In this document: piece by piece, positions 46,991 through 55,215 of the stretch
Position numbering within the stretch: position 1 is the first letter of the stretch
Layout: each line of letters begins with the position of its first letter
Assembly (NCBI GenBank): GCA_018195615.1
Contig: JAGTPG010000002.1
Location: 4,085,501 to 4,149,500, forward strand
DNA from: Streptomyces tuirus
GTDB taxonomy: Bacteria; Actinomycetota; Actinomycetes; Streptomycetales; Streptomycetaceae
Length of the DNA: 64,000 bases
Reading direction: 5' to 3'
Translations under genes and position numbers: made by a program
Notes under the pieces: model-generated
What the model was told of the DNA's origin: nothing
Database searches by the model: none
Seen by the model: the letters and a program-made list of their open reading frames with translations, nothing else

Positions 46991-47109
46991 GCGTCGCATC
47001 CGTCCCGCGCAGGTCAGCACGGGGACGGATATCCTCACCGGGACGGTCTTCTCCGTACCTGCCCGAGCGTCCGTACCTGTGCTGACCAGGCATGGGACGG
47101 ATGCGACGC
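46991..47109. repeat. Long imperfect inverted repeat beside mobilization genes (candidate oriT)
   Basis: Arms 46991-47029 and 47070-47109 are complementary at most positions, both beginning GCGTCGCATCCGTCCC when read inward and both containing GGTCAGCAC. The 40-base loop contains smaller repeats of GGACGG/TCCGT. It lies immediately before mobC and the relaxase gene, where origins of transfer normally occur. Confidence 0.5.
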
Positions 47110-47111
47110 AC

Positions 47112-47804
47112 GTGACACAGCCCCCGCCCCTCACCGCCGGAGCATCACCATGCACGAACAGCACCACGAACTCCCACAGCTCACCAGCCGACGCCCACGA
47201 CCTCAGCCCAGACAACCGCGCAGCAAGGTATGCCGCTGGACCGTCCAAGGACGGCCACATCGGCGATGCCTCCGCCCCGGGGGTGGCGGAGGAACTCGGG
47301 CACCAGGGGGCGCCCGAACAGGAACAGCCCGGCGCCATCGCCGCAGACCCGCCGCTGCCGCGTGCCGCCGAAGCCGCAGCCCTGCACCGTGTCGCCCGAC
47401 GCCGCAAGCCCGACCCGAACGGTCAACGCAAGGAGCGTGTCGACGCCCGCTACAGCCTCGACGAGAAGACGGAGATCCTCGCCATGGCCCGGTCGCTGAA
47501 CATCGCAGGTGCTCACTACGTCGGCGCCGTCGTCATGGCGCACGTCCACGGCGACCTCGCCCTGCCCGGCCAGCGCGCCGAACGCGACGACTACATCGAC
47601 GAGCTGACCGCCCTGCGCCGCGAAGTCGCCGCCATCGGCCACAACATCAACCAGATCACCAAGAAGGTCAACTCCGGCGGCCATCTACGCCCTGGGGACA
47701 CCGCTCTCCTAGCCCAAGCCGAGCACACCCTGACCGCCGTCGCCGCCACCGTCCGAGACATCGCGTCCGCCGCGAACCAGGCCGTCGCCACGAAGGCGGC
47801 CTGA
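47112..47804 (+). CDS. mobC: Mobilization protein MobC (relaxosome accessory)
   Basis: Up to 230 aa from a GTG at 47112; the N-terminal 80 residues are low-complexity and the true start may be later. The C-terminal domain from about residue 100 is MobC-like: KERVDARYSLDEKTEILAMA, RSLNIAGAHYVGAVVMAHVH and AAIGHNINQITKKVNSGG, the last being the MobC family signature. Its TGA overlaps the relaxase ATG. It would bind oriT and assist the relaxase. Confidence 0.8.
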   Translation: MTQPPPLTAGASPCTNSTTNSHSSPADAHDLSPDNRAARYAAGPSKDGHIGDASAPGVAEELGHQGAPEQEQPGAIAADPPLPRAAEAAALHRVARRRKPDPNGQRKERVDARYSLDEKTEILAMARSLNIAGAHYVGAVVMAHVHGDLALPGQRAERDDYIDELTALRREVAAIGHNINQITKKVNSGGHLRPGDTALLAQAEHTLTAVAATVRDIASAANQAVATKAA

Positions 47805-49525
47805 TGATCGCGAAGATCAGCGGCGGCAAGGACACCGCCGGCCTGATCCGGTACCTGTTCGACACGAAGAAGGCCAAGGACCACACCGACCCGCATCTGG
47901 TGGCCTCCTGGGACGGTTTCGCCCCCGACCCCGGCCGCGCCGACGACTTCGAAGCCACCAGGAAGCTCCTCGTGGCCGACCTCGACCTGCACGTCAAGCA
48001 GGCCCGGCGGCTCGGCCGCGCCCCCGAGAAGTATGTGTGGCACTGCTCGATCCGGGCCGCCGAGACCGACCGCCACCTCAACGACGAGGAATGGGCCGAC
48101 ATCGCCCGCCGTATCGTGGCCGCCACTGCCATCGCGCCCGACGGTGATCCGGACGGCTGCCGCTGGGTCGCCGTCCGCCACGCCCCGACCATATCCACAT
48201 CGCCGCCACCAAGGTCCGGGCAGATCTGCGCACCGCACGCCACTGGAACGACTACCTCACCGCCGACCGCGAACTCGCCGCCGTCGAGAAGGAATACGGC
48301 CTCTTCCAGGTCGTCCGTGGAGACCGCACCGCCGCCAAACGCCCCACCCGGGCCGAGCAGGAGAAGGCCCGCCGCCAAGCCCGGCAGAAGACTTCCCGCG
48401 AGCGCCTGCGCACCACCGTCCGCCAGCTGGTGTCCATCGCCACCAGCCCCAAGGAGTTTCTCACCCTGCTCGACGGGATCGACGGTGTCCGCGTCGAGGT
48501 CCAGCACTTCCCCTCCGGGGACGTACGCGGATACAAGGTCGCCGTCGAAGGCGACACCAACGCCGCAGGCGAGCCGATCTGGTTCTCCGGCTCCGAACTC
48601 GCCCCCGACCTGTCCTTCCCCAAGATCCGCGAGCGCCTCACCGGCATCGACCCCCACCGGCAACCAAGTCGGGCACCCGGCGTACGCCGAACCCCTGGCA
48701 CCAGGCCACCGCGGCAGCCGAACGCATCCCCCACCACCTCAACCACAGCGACGACACGGTGGCCCAGGCACACATCGCGGCCTTCGCCGAGGCCCTCGAC
48801 ATCCTGCCGCTGCTCGCCCCAACCACCTGTCCCCGCAACTCCAGCAGGCAGCCCTCGCGTTCGAACGCGCCTCCCGCTCCCGCATCCGCACCAAGCAGGG
48901 CCAAGCCCGCGCCCTGCGCGGCGCCGTCCGCGCACTACGCACAGCACCGGCCACCGGTGACGGATCCGGGCTGGCGATGTTCCTCGACATCGCGCTCGTG
49001 GTCGTCATCGCCACCGCCCACTGGCACCAGGCCCGCCGGCACGACCAGCAGGTCGCCGCCGCCCACCAGGCCCTGGCCCACCTCCAGACGGCCTACGAGC
49101 ACGCTGCGGCTCAGCCACTGGCCGCCCTGGCCCAACGCAAGCCACCAGCCCGCACCGTCGAACGCCACGCTCAGCACATACGAGCCGTCCTGCCCGACCA
49201 CGCCGAACGGGTCCTCACCGACCCCGCCTGGCCCGCACTGGCCGCCGCCCTCACTCAAGCCGAGACCGCCGGCCACGACCCCCAACGGCTCCTCCGGCAC
49301 GCCGCCCGCCAGCGCGCACTGGACGACGCCCGCTCCACCGCCAGGACCCTCACCTGGCGCATCCAACGCCTCGGCACAAGGCCAGCGCCCAGTACACGAG
49401 CCCGCGCTGCCCAGGGCCAGACGCCATCAGTAGTGCAGGTATCCGAGCCCGTCGCCGTCGCTGAGGTCGCGCCGACTACCGTGCCCCGACCTCGGCCGAC
49501 GCCAGGCCCTGGCCAGCACCGCTGA
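47804..49525 (+). CDS. Relaxase/mobilization nuclease, several frameshifts
   Basis: About 573 aa. N-terminus MIAKISGGKDTAGLIRYLFD starts at the ATG 47804. WHCSIRAAETDRHLNDEEW leads to the metal-binding three-His motif RHAPDHIHIAA after one base is added to CCCC 48183-48186. Further shifts: an apparent extra base in CCCCC 48651-48655, another near 48700, and a missing base in CCCC 48817-48820; net change is zero. The C-terminal half is helical (NPWHQATAAAERIPHHL, FERASRSRIRTKQGQARAL). It would nick the element at oriT for mobilization. Whether it is functional depends on whether the indels are real. Confidence 0.75.
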   Translation: MIAKISGGKDTAGLIRYLFDTKKAKDHTDPHLVASWDGFAPDPGRADDFEATRKLLVADLDLHVKQARRLGRAPEKYVWHCSIRAAETDRHLNDEEWADIARRIVAATAIAPDGDPDGCRWVAVRHAPTISTSPPPRSGQICAPHATGTTTSPPTANSPPSRRNTASSRSSVETAPPPNAPPGPSRRRPAAKPGRRLPASACAPPSASWCPSPPAPRSFSPCSTGSTVSASRSSTSPPGTYADTRSPSKATPTPQASRSGSPAPNSPPTCPSPRSASASPASTPTGNQVGHPAYAEPLAPGHRGSRTHPPPPQPQRRHGGPGTHRGLRRGPRHPAAARPNHLSPQLQQAALAFERASRSRIRTKQGQARALRGAVRALRTAPATGDGSGLAMFLDIALVVVIATAHWHQARRHDQQVAAAHQALAHLQTAYEHAAAQPLAALAQRKPPARTVERHAQHIRAVLPDHAERVLTDPAWPALAAALTQAETAGHDPQRLLRHAARQRALDDARSTARTLTWRIQRLGTRPAPSTRARAAQGQTPSVVQVSEPVAVAEVAPTTVPRPRPTPGPGQHR

Positions 49526-49738
49526 GCCGGACAAGACGGAGCCGGGTGACCACCGGTGCCGATGGCCACCCGGCAGGGAGCCCGAGACACTGGACACGGT
49601 CCTTCGAGGGTCTGTTCTCCCATCGTGAGTGCCTGCTCCAGGTTGCCCCCACACCGCCCGCCTGACGACGCACGAAGGCCCTGTCCGAACCAGCTTGAGT
49701 TCTAGCGGTCGTCGCAACACCCCAGCTCAAGGGGTGCG

Positions 49739-50097
49739 ATGTTCGAGATCCGCAAGACCCGGACGGTGACTCAGGGCCGCAGGAAGCTGACCCGTGAGCG
49801 GGAGGAATACTTCCGGCTCGTGCAGCAAGGCGTGAGTTACGCGGAGGCGGCCAAGGCCGTTGGCATCAACCTCCGCACGGGAAAGCGATGGCGTAACGGC
49901 CGGAACCCCTCCCGCCGGCAGAAGGCGGCACCACCGGCCAGACCGGTGGTGCCGCCTTCTGGTGCGTCCCGCAATCTGCGTGAAGCCGACCGGATCTACA
50001 TCGCCGACCGGCTCCTGGAGAAGGCGACAGTCCGAGCGATCGCCGCCGAACTGGGCCGCAGCCCCTCCACCGTCAGCCGGGAGATCCGCCGCCCGCC
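49739..50097 (+). mobile_element. IS30-like transposase N-terminal remnant
   Basis: MFEIRKTRTVTQGRRKLTRE and YAEAAKAVGINLRTGKRWRN, then RDR-like YIADRLLEKATVRAIAAELG and RSPSTVSREIRR: the two helix-turn-helix units of actinobacterial IS30 transposases. Sequence changes abruptly after REIRR and the DDE domain is absent. Confidence 0.65.
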
Positions 50098-50099
50098 TG

Positions 50100-50294
50100 G
50101 CACCCGACAACCCGCCCTCGGCACGCGCACAGGCGCTCAGCGTCTTCGCCATGATGGTCGGGACGCTCCAACTCGCCCGCGCCCTGGCTGATCCCAAGCT
50201 CGCCGACGACGTCCTCGACCAGGGCGTCCACAACGCCCTCGCGCTGATGGACGCCGGACCTGTCCGGCAACGCCGCGTCCGACGGCCTTCGTGA
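50100..50294 (+). pseudogene. TetR regulator C-terminal remnant
   Basis: ARAQALSVFAMMVGTLQLAR and ALADPKLADDVLDQGVHNAL are the final helices of a TetR-family regulator. They start exactly where the IS30 sequence ends and have no DNA-binding domain. Confidence 0.5.
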
Positions 50295-50299
50295 GGGCG

Positions 50300-50490
50300 C
50301 GCCGTCCGGCGATCGTGAATGCCTTCAACCAGCACCCCGACCAGGCGTTCCGGCACGCGAGCTGCACGAACTCCTCGGCATGCCCACTGACGAGGCGTCC
50401 GTCAACATCACCCGCAGCCGCCTCGGACGCCTCACCTGTCAAGGCTTCCTCACGCAACCCGGACGAGGCCGCTACCAGAAACGGACTTAA
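50300..50490 (+). pseudogene. Winged-helix fragment
   Basis: Two frames give ARRPAIVNAFNQHPDQAFR and RELHELLGMPTDEASVNITR, SRLGRLTCQGFLTQPGRGRY with a stop near 50490. It resembles the C-terminal helix-wing piece found in small element-borne DNA-binding proteins. No complete gene can be made. Confidence 0.35.
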
Positions 50491-50497
50491 CGTCCAC

Positions 50498-51109
50498 TCA
50501 GGACACGCTGGGCCCCGTCCGAGGCTCTAGGAGAGCGAGGGCGAACTCGAACGCCCGATCGGCCCGCTCGCGGTCTCCCGAGACGAGAAGGTCGAGTTGA
50601 AGCCCCCGTATCTGAGCCAGGAGGAGGGTGGCCAGGGCTGACGCGTCCTCGGGCGCCCACCCGTCCTGCCTGAGCCACCCGGAGATGAAATCGACGTCGT
50701 CCAGCATCGGCTGCGTCAGCTCCCCGCCGTCGCCGGACTGCCACCCCTTGCCGGCGACCATTTCGAACAGGAGCAGGAACTGCCGCTGCTCCTTCGGCTC
50801 GCACAGCCGTCGCCAAGTGACCCTCAGCAGCTCTGCCGTCGACCCGGCTTCCTGGAGTTCACTGTCGGCGGTCACCTGGGCGAAGAGATCAGTGCGGATC
50901 TTCTCCACTACGCACTTGATCAGCTCATCCTTCGACGAGAAGTGGCGCAGCAGCGTCGCATGGGTCACCCCCAGCGCCTGGGCCACCGGACGCAGCGACA
51001 GGCCGACGATGCCGTGATCGAGGACGTACTCGGTCGCCGCAGCCAGCAGCTCCGGCCGCCGGTGCTGAAACCGAAGGGTCCGCCCGTCGACGCGCCCGGA
51101 ACTCATCAT
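50498..51109 (-). CDS. TetR-family regulator, copy A of a duplicated gene
   Basis: 203 aa, ATG at 51109. Helix-turn-helix VGLSLRPVAQALGVTHATLL with RHFSSKDELIKCVVEKIRTD. Nearly identical to the protein at 52807-53418; differences cluster at residues about 77-95 (FAQVTADSELQEAGSTAEL) and about 125-145. Divergent from the DoxX gene; the inverted repeat at 51146-51176 is the likely operator. Ligand unknown. Confidence 0.9.
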   Translation of the reverse strand: MMSSGRVDGRTLRFQHRRPELLAAATEYVLDHGIVGLSLRPVAQALGVTHATLLRHFSSKDELIKCVVEKIRTDLFAQVTADSELQEAGSTAELLRVTWRRLCEPKEQRQFLLLFEMVAGKGWQSGDGGELTQPMLDDVDFISGWLRQDGWAPEDASALATLLLAQIRGLQLDLLVSGDRERADRAFEFALALLEPRTGPSVS

Positions 51110-51145
51110 CTGCCGTCCTCACTCCGGATGCCTGGTCGATTAAGC

Positions 51146-51176
51146 GTACCACTTGGTTGTCCTAACCGAGTGGTAC
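51146..51176. promoter_or_regulatory. TetR operator candidate (copy A)
   Basis: GTACCACTTGGTT-N5-AACCGAGTGGTAC, 12 of 13 arm positions symmetric, 37 bp upstream of the TetR start and 137 bp before doxX. TetR proteins commonly bind such repeats. Confidence 0.65.
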
Positions 51177-51312
51177 TGCTACTTTCTCTCACGCCGAAGC
51201 CGGAAGCCTCCGCATCGGCCGAGACTCACGAGTACCCTCCCGCACCCGGCCCGGCCGACGCCGCACCGGCCATCTGAACGTTTTCCATCCTCAACACAGA
51301 TCGGACAATTTG

Positions 51313-51687
51313 ATGAACATTGTGCTCTGGGTCCTGCAGGTAGCGCTGGCCGCCGTTTTCCTCAGCGCGGGCCTGCCGAAGATCGCCAAGCCGAAAGAGG
51401 AACTCGTCGCCCCCATGGGCCAATGGGTCAACTCCTTCCCCGCCCCGGGAATCAAGCTCCTCGGCCTGGTCGAGGTTCTCGGCGCCGTCGGCCTGGTCGT
51501 TCCGCCGCTCGTCGGAGTCGCCCCGGTGCTGAGCCCGGTCGCGGCCGCGGGCATAGTTGTGATCATGATCGGTGCCATCGTGGCCCACGCGCGAGAATCG
51601 GCGGGGTCCAAGATCGCCATGAACGTCATCCTGGGTGTGCTCGCGGCCGTCGTGGTGTGGGGACGCTTCGGGCCGTACGCGTTCTGA
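51313..51687 (+). CDS. DoxX-family membrane protein
   Basis: 124 aa, ATG at 51313. Four hydrophobic helices: IVLWVLQVALAAVFLSAGLP, GIKLLGLVEVLGAVGLVVPP, SPVAAAGIVVIMIGAIVAHA and NVILGVLAAVVVWGRFG, with KIAKPKEEL and the FPAPGIK loop of DoxX/SURF4-like proteins. Divergent from TetR copy A, which probably represses it. Confidence 0.85.
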   Translation: MNIVLWVLQVALAAVFLSAGLPKIAKPKEELVAPMGQWVNSFPAPGIKLLGLVEVLGAVGLVVPPLVGVAPVLSPVAAAGIVVIMIGAIVAHARESAGSKIAMNVILGVLAAVVVWGRFGPYAF

Positions 51688-51779
51688 ACGGAAGCAATGT
51701 CGCCGTCCACCAGCGGGCGACCCTGCTTTCCGAACGCCCACTACGGCGTTTCGAGTTCTGCTAGTGGTGCGCGGAACCG

Positions 51780-51905
51780 ACCAGCCGGGCCGCAGGGTGA
51801 GGTGGAATCGGGTGATCACGCCGAAGAAGCCAGGGCCTCCGCCGCGCGCGGCCCAGAAGAGTTCCGGATTGGTGGTCTCGTCTGCCCTGACCAACCGTCC
51901 GTGCT
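51780..51905 (-). pseudogene. FAD-linked (BBE-type) oxidoreductase internal fragment
   Basis: LVRADETTNPELFWAARGGG and PGFFGVITRFHLTLRP are the conserved centre of berberine-bridge-enzyme-like flavoproteins. Only about 40 codons survive. The matching N-terminal piece lies at 54046-54258, so both may derive from one gene. Confidence 0.5.
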
Positions 51906-51970
51906 GCTCTTCCTGGGGGCGTTCTTCGGCTTCCAGTTCATCGTCACGCTCTACCTGCAGGAAACCTTCG
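51896..51970 (+). pseudogene. MFS transporter fragment
   Basis: About 24 codons reading LLFLGAFFGFQFIVTLYLQE, a typical helix and loop from an MFS drug-efflux protein, joined directly to integrase-like sequence. Too short for a firm call. Confidence 0.3.
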
Positions 51971-51971
51971 C

Positions 51972-52290
51972 CAGTTGGCTGCGAGAGCGAGAGTTGTCAG
52001 TCGACAGCCAGCCGGACATCCGGCGCCTGCGCAAGCCCAGCAAGGTCGAGAAGGCCATCACCTTCAAAGGCCGCGTCAGCGACATCGCCGACGACCACTC
52101 GGTCCGGACCTTCCACCGCCACTACGCCCACGGCACGACCTGGAAGGTCATCGCCGGGGCTGTCGGAGGAAGAGGTCGAACAGCTTCGCACTGGGCAGCT
52201 CGTCATGCGCGCCTCCATCTGCAGGGAGGGACCCCTGTGCCTCTCCCTACGGACGCGCCGGCCAGCTCTGCCCGGTCGCCGATCTGGCGG
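51972..52290 (+). pseudogene. Large transposon-type integrase C-terminal remnant
   Basis: RRLRKPSKVEKAITFKGRVS, DIADDHSVRTFHRHYAHGTT and LSEEEVEQLRTGQLVM, then in a shifted frame DPCASPYGRAGQLCPVADL, follow the C-terminus of large actinobacterial site-specific integrases (nucleophile Tyr in HYAHGTT). At least two frame changes and a deletion are evident. Confidence 0.5.
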
Positions 52291-52380
52291 CGGGCCACCT
52301 GGCTGCCGCCGTTTGTGAGAGGCGTGGGCTCGTCCTTCTTCTGCTGAGTCCGCTGGGGTCGCCAGCCGGGCGTGAGTGGG

Positions 52381-52696
52381 TCAGGTGAGGGACCCGAACG
52401 CGGCGTCCAGCCGGGCCGTGGCATCGGTGGCGACTGGTTCCAGCGTCGGCAGGCCGGTGGGGGTGACCATGGTGCCCGGGTCGAGGGCTTGGACAAGCGT
52501 GGTGTCGCCGTCGCGGCGGACGACGACGTTGCAGGGCAGGAGCAGGCCGATGCTGCGGTCGGCGTCCAGGGCCTGGTGGGCGAGCGGTGGATTGCATGCG
52601 CCGAGGATCAGGGAGTCCTCCATGTCGTGGCCGAGCTTGGCCTTGAGGGTGGCCTTGACGTCGATCCCGGTGAGGATGCAGAAGCCCTGATCGGCC
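52381..52696 (-). pseudogene. DUF302 protein, 5'-truncated
   Basis: GFCILTGIDVKATLKAKLGH, DMEDSLILGACNPPLAHQAL and SIGLLLPCNVVVRRDGDTTL are the characteristic DUF302 sequence; it ends normally at a TGA (52381-52383). The first 25 or so residues are missing, cut by a copied piece of the relaxase gene at 52697-52747. Confidence 0.65.
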
Positions 52697-52747
52697 AGAC
52701 CGCACCGCCGCCAAACGCCCCACCCGGGCCGAGCAGGAGAAGGCCCG
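52697..52747 (+). repeat. 51-bp copy of relaxase gene sequence
   Basis: Identical to 48321-48371 inside the relaxase gene (encoding RTAAKRPTRAEQEKAR). It lies at the junction of the truncated DUF302 gene and the second TetR repeat, so it marks a recombination end point. Confidence 0.85.
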
Positions 52748-52806
52748 ACGGCCCACTCGCTTCAAGCGCGCCGACCGCATCCGCGTCAGCAGTGGTCCAG
52801 CCGCTG

Positions 52807-53418
52807 TCAGGACACGCTGGGCCCCGTCCGAGGCTCTAGGAGAGCGAGGGCGAACTCGAACGCCCGATCGGCCCGCTCGCGGTCTCCCGAGACGAGAAGG
52901 TCGAGTTGAAGCCCCCGTATCTGAGCCAGGAGGAGGGTGGCCAGGGCTGACGCGTCCTCGGGCGCCCACCCGTCCTGCCTGAGCCACCCGGAGATGAAAT
53001 CGACGAAGTCGTCCATCGACCGCGCCAGCTCCCCGCCGTCGCCGGACTGCCAGCCCTCGGCGGCGACCATTTCGAACAGGAGCAGGAACTGCCGCTGCTC
53101 CTTCGGCTCGCACAGCCGTCGCCAAGTGACCCTCAGCAGTTGTGCCGTCGACCCGGCCTTCTGGAGCTCCCTGTCGGCGGTCACCTGATCGAAGAGATCA
53201 GTGCGGATCTTCTCCACTACGCACTTGATCAGCTCATCCTTCGACGAGAAGTGGCGCAGCAGCGTCGCATGGGTCACCCCCAGCGCCTGGGCCACCGGAC
53301 GCAGCGACAGGCCGACGATGCCGTGATCGAGGACGTACTCGGTCGCCGCAGCCAGCAGCTCCGGCCGCCGGTGCTGAAACCGAAGGGTCCGCCCGTCGAC
53401 GCGCCCGGAACTCATCAT
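52807..53418 (-). CDS. TetR-family regulator, copy B
   Basis: 203 aa, ATG at 53418; same helix-turn-helix as copy A (VGLSLRPVAQALGVTHATLL). Differences include FDQVTADRELQKAGSTAQLL, VAAEGWQSG and ELARSMDDFVDF. Divergent from the NTF2-like gene at 53604 rather than doxX, so its likely target differs. Its operator (53455-53485) is also slightly diverged. Confidence 0.9.
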   Translation of the reverse strand: MMSSGRVDGRTLRFQHRRPELLAAATEYVLDHGIVGLSLRPVAQALGVTHATLLRHFSSKDELIKCVVEKIRTDLFDQVTADRELQKAGSTAQLLRVTWRRLCEPKEQRQFLLLFEMVAAEGWQSGDGGELARSMDDFVDFISGWLRQDGWAPEDASALATLLLAQIRGLQLDLLVSGDRERADRAFEFALALLEPRTGPSVS

Positions 53419-53454
53419 CTGCCGTCCTCACTCCGGATGCCTGGTCGATTAAGC

Positions 53455-53485
53455 GTACCAACCGGTTGTGCTAACCGAGTGGTAC
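53455..53485. promoter_or_regulatory. TetR operator candidate (copy B)
   Basis: GTACCAACCGGTT-N5-AACCGAGTGGTAC. The right arm is unchanged from copy A; the left arm carries three substitutions. Eleven of 13 positions remain symmetric. Confidence 0.6.
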
Positions 53486-53603
53486 TGCTAATTTTCATGC
53501 ACCGAAGCCGGAAGCCTCCGCATCGGTCGGCCCCCTGAAGGACGAGATGACTGATCCGGCACGGGCATCAATAGCCGGACCTTCCATCACAACAAGGACA
53601 CTG

Positions 53604-54035
53604 ATGACTGACACGACAACGACACTGATGACTGACGACGAGACGGCAGTCCGCGCCGCGAGCATGGCCTTCGCCCAGGCGATGCAGACGATGGACCTCG
53701 AGGCGCTGAAGGCTCTGTGGGACGACGGCTACGAGCACCTGGTCTACCAGCCGGAGGAGATCGAAGCCGCCCTCACGACGTGGGACGCGATCGTCGACTA
53801 CTGGCGCCAGCTTCCGGGATTCGTCGACCGGATCGAAGGGCGTGAGTACAGCAGCCACGTCGCTGTGCTCGGCGATGTCGCGCTCGTCTACTGGCGGGGC
53901 CACACCACGGTCGAGTTCAAGGGCTCCGACGAGTCGCTCGCCGGCGACTCACGGCTCTCGGCCGCTCTGCGTCGGACTGACGACGGTTGGCGATTCATCC
54001 ACTGGCACGAGTCGCGCCAGCTCGCCGTCGGGTGA
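53604..54035 (+). CDS. NTF2-like/SnoaL-fold protein
   Basis: 143 aa from ATG 53604 (AAGGA five bases upstream); an in-frame ATG at 53547 with GAAGGA is equally possible, since the start region contains a duplicated ACACTGATGACTGAC. The cone-like NTF2 fold shows in AMQTMDLEALKALWDDGYEH, HVAVLGDVALVYWRGHTTVE and the C-terminal RRTDDGWRFIHWHES. These proteins range from isomerases and cyclases to ketosteroid-like binders. Divergent from TetR copy B. Confidence 0.8.
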   Translation: MTDTTTTLMTDDETAVRAASMAFAQAMQTMDLEALKALWDDGYEHLVYQPEEIEAALTTWDAIVDYWRQLPGFVDRIEGREYSSHVAVLGDVALVYWRGHTTVEFKGSDESLAGDSRLSAALRRTDDGWRFIHWHESRQLAVG

Positions 54036-54045
54036 GAGCACGACC

Positions 54046-54258
54046 ATGAGTACGGGAGTTCCGCAGCTGCCACGCGGGGAAGCGGGTTTCGCTGAGCGCC
54101 TGCACCGGCTGGTGTTCAACAAGCTGCGGTTCGACCGCGCACCCGACCTCGTCGTCCCGCCACGGCCCGACGACGAGGTCAACGCCGCGGTCCTCGGTGC
54201 AGCGGCGTACGGCCGGAAGATCGCCGTCCTTTCCGGCGACCACTGGGAGCACTGCTGA
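54046..54258 (+). pseudogene. FAD-linked oxidoreductase N-terminal fragment
   Basis: ATG at 54046, 71 codons: FNKLRFDRAPDLVVPPRPDD and VLGAAAYGRKIAVLSGDHW, the FAD-binding start of BBE-type oxidases with the usual SGGHS degenerate. The frame ends where IS5 sequence begins at 54259. Confidence 0.55.
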
Positions 54259-54544
54259 CCTGGGCGACCGGCCGTCCCCTCAGCGAGTACATGCAGGAAA
54301 AACTGTGTGAGCCCCACCGGGCGAAGCGCCGGTACACCGTCGGCCGGGCCGGGTCGAACACCGGGGGCAACTGCCGCCATGTGCACCCCGAGGTGGCCAC
54401 GAAGATGATCGCCGCCAGGCATTCGCGGTCTCCCGCCCGCCGTCTGCCTCCGCTCTGCGGACGCTTCGTCTCCGTCGGCGGGACCACTCGGCGAAACAGC
54501 ACCCACAACTCGTCCGGTACCAACCGCTCGACCAGATCCGTCAT
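54259..54544 (-). mobile_element. IS5-family transposase N-terminal remnant
   Basis: MTDLVERLVPDELWVLFRRV, GGRRRAGDRECLAAIIFVAT and SGCTWRQLPPVFDPARPTVY are the conserved first domain of actinobacterial IS5 transposases. After YRRFARW the sequence is unrelated and no DDE residues remain. Its insertion coincides with the break in the flavoprotein gene. Confidence 0.65.
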
Positions 54545-54712
54545 GCGCGGCTCAACGAGCGATCACGCCAAAGCAAACGACGTCCAAGTCGTCGCGCTGC
54601 ACGGCTGCCGCAACAACGCTAATCACGCAAGGAAACCCTACGAGGAGTCTGCCATGGTGCAATTACCCCCTGTTCCCCGGGTCGCGAATTTCACGCTCCC
54701 AACCGTTTCGTA

Positions 54713-54826
54713 ATGAGTCTTGAGGACGTCGAGGTTGAGGGCGAGATCCCGCGGGAAATCAACGGGATCTTCTTTCAGGCCGGCGCCGACGAGCTCGTCA
54801 CCGCGGCTGTCGGAGGGGCGCTGTGA
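54713..54826 (+). pseudogene. Carotenoid oxygenase N-terminal fragment
   Basis: MSLEDVEVEGEIPREINGIF matches the start of carotenoid cleavage dioxygenases (V-EGEIP-ELNG-F). It continues for only 15 unrelated codons to a TGA overlapping the next ATG. No iron-binding histidines are present. Confidence 0.4.
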
Positions 54827-55215
54827 TGCCATTCGATTATGCCGCCTACGAGGAGGATTTCAACGCCGGGGACGACGATGCCCTGGTGGAGCGTTACTTC
54901 ACCGAGGACGCCCGGTTCTCCGGGTCGAGCGTGGACCTGCGTGGCCGTGAGGAGATCCGGGCGTTCCTCCATCAGGCCCATGACGGCATCCGCGAGACGA
55001 TGCGGCCGCAGGTGGTCACCCGCAGCGGCACCCACGTCGCCGCCGAGATCGACACGGATTTTCAGGCGACCGAGGACCGGCCGGACTTCGTGTTCGGGCC
55101 GCTCGCCCGCGGCGAGCTGACCACGGTCAAGTTCTTCGTCACCTACGAGCTCGACGCCGCGGGGAGAAGATCGCCGCGCTGCGGGCCGCGACCTGGAAGG
55201 CCGGACAGGGTGTGA
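54826..55215 (+). CDS. NTF2-like protein, apparent frameshift near 3' end
   Basis: About 130 aa. MPFDYAAYEEDFNAGDDDAL, VERYFTEDARFSGSS and LHQAHDGIRETMRPQVV fit an NTF2/SnoaL fold. The end reads better as EKIAALRAATWKAGQG when a base is added in GGGG 55161-55164; the uncorrected frame ends with a GTGA overlap to the next gene, so one reading must contain a second error. ATG at 54826 overlaps the previous stop. Confidence 0.7.
   Translation: MPFDYAAYEEDFNAGDDDALVERYFTEDARFSGSSVDLRGREEIRAFLHQAHDGIRETMRPQVVTRSGTHVAAEIDTDFQATEDRPDFVFGPLARGELTTVKFFVTYELDAAGRRSPRCGPRPGRPDRV

Larger units (their letters stand above)
50498..51221. repeat. Direct repeat copy 1 (TetR gene plus promoter)
   Basis: About 724 bp containing the TetR gene and its upstream operator, repeated in the same orientation at 52807-53529 with roughly 95% identity by eye. 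Similarity fades just after the shared stretch GAAGCCGGAAGCCTCCGCAT. Confidence 0.8.
52807..53529. repeat. Direct repeat copy 2 (TetR gene plus promoter)
   Basis: Second copy of the 0.72-kb repeat described at 50498-51221, same orientation, separated by 1.6 kb of doxX and gene fragments. Confidence 0.8.

Noticed and set aside
47150..47803. Extension of the relaxase upstream through mobC
   Set aside because: That frame is a shadow of mobC; the relaxase N-terminus starts at 47804 with a TGATG overlap.
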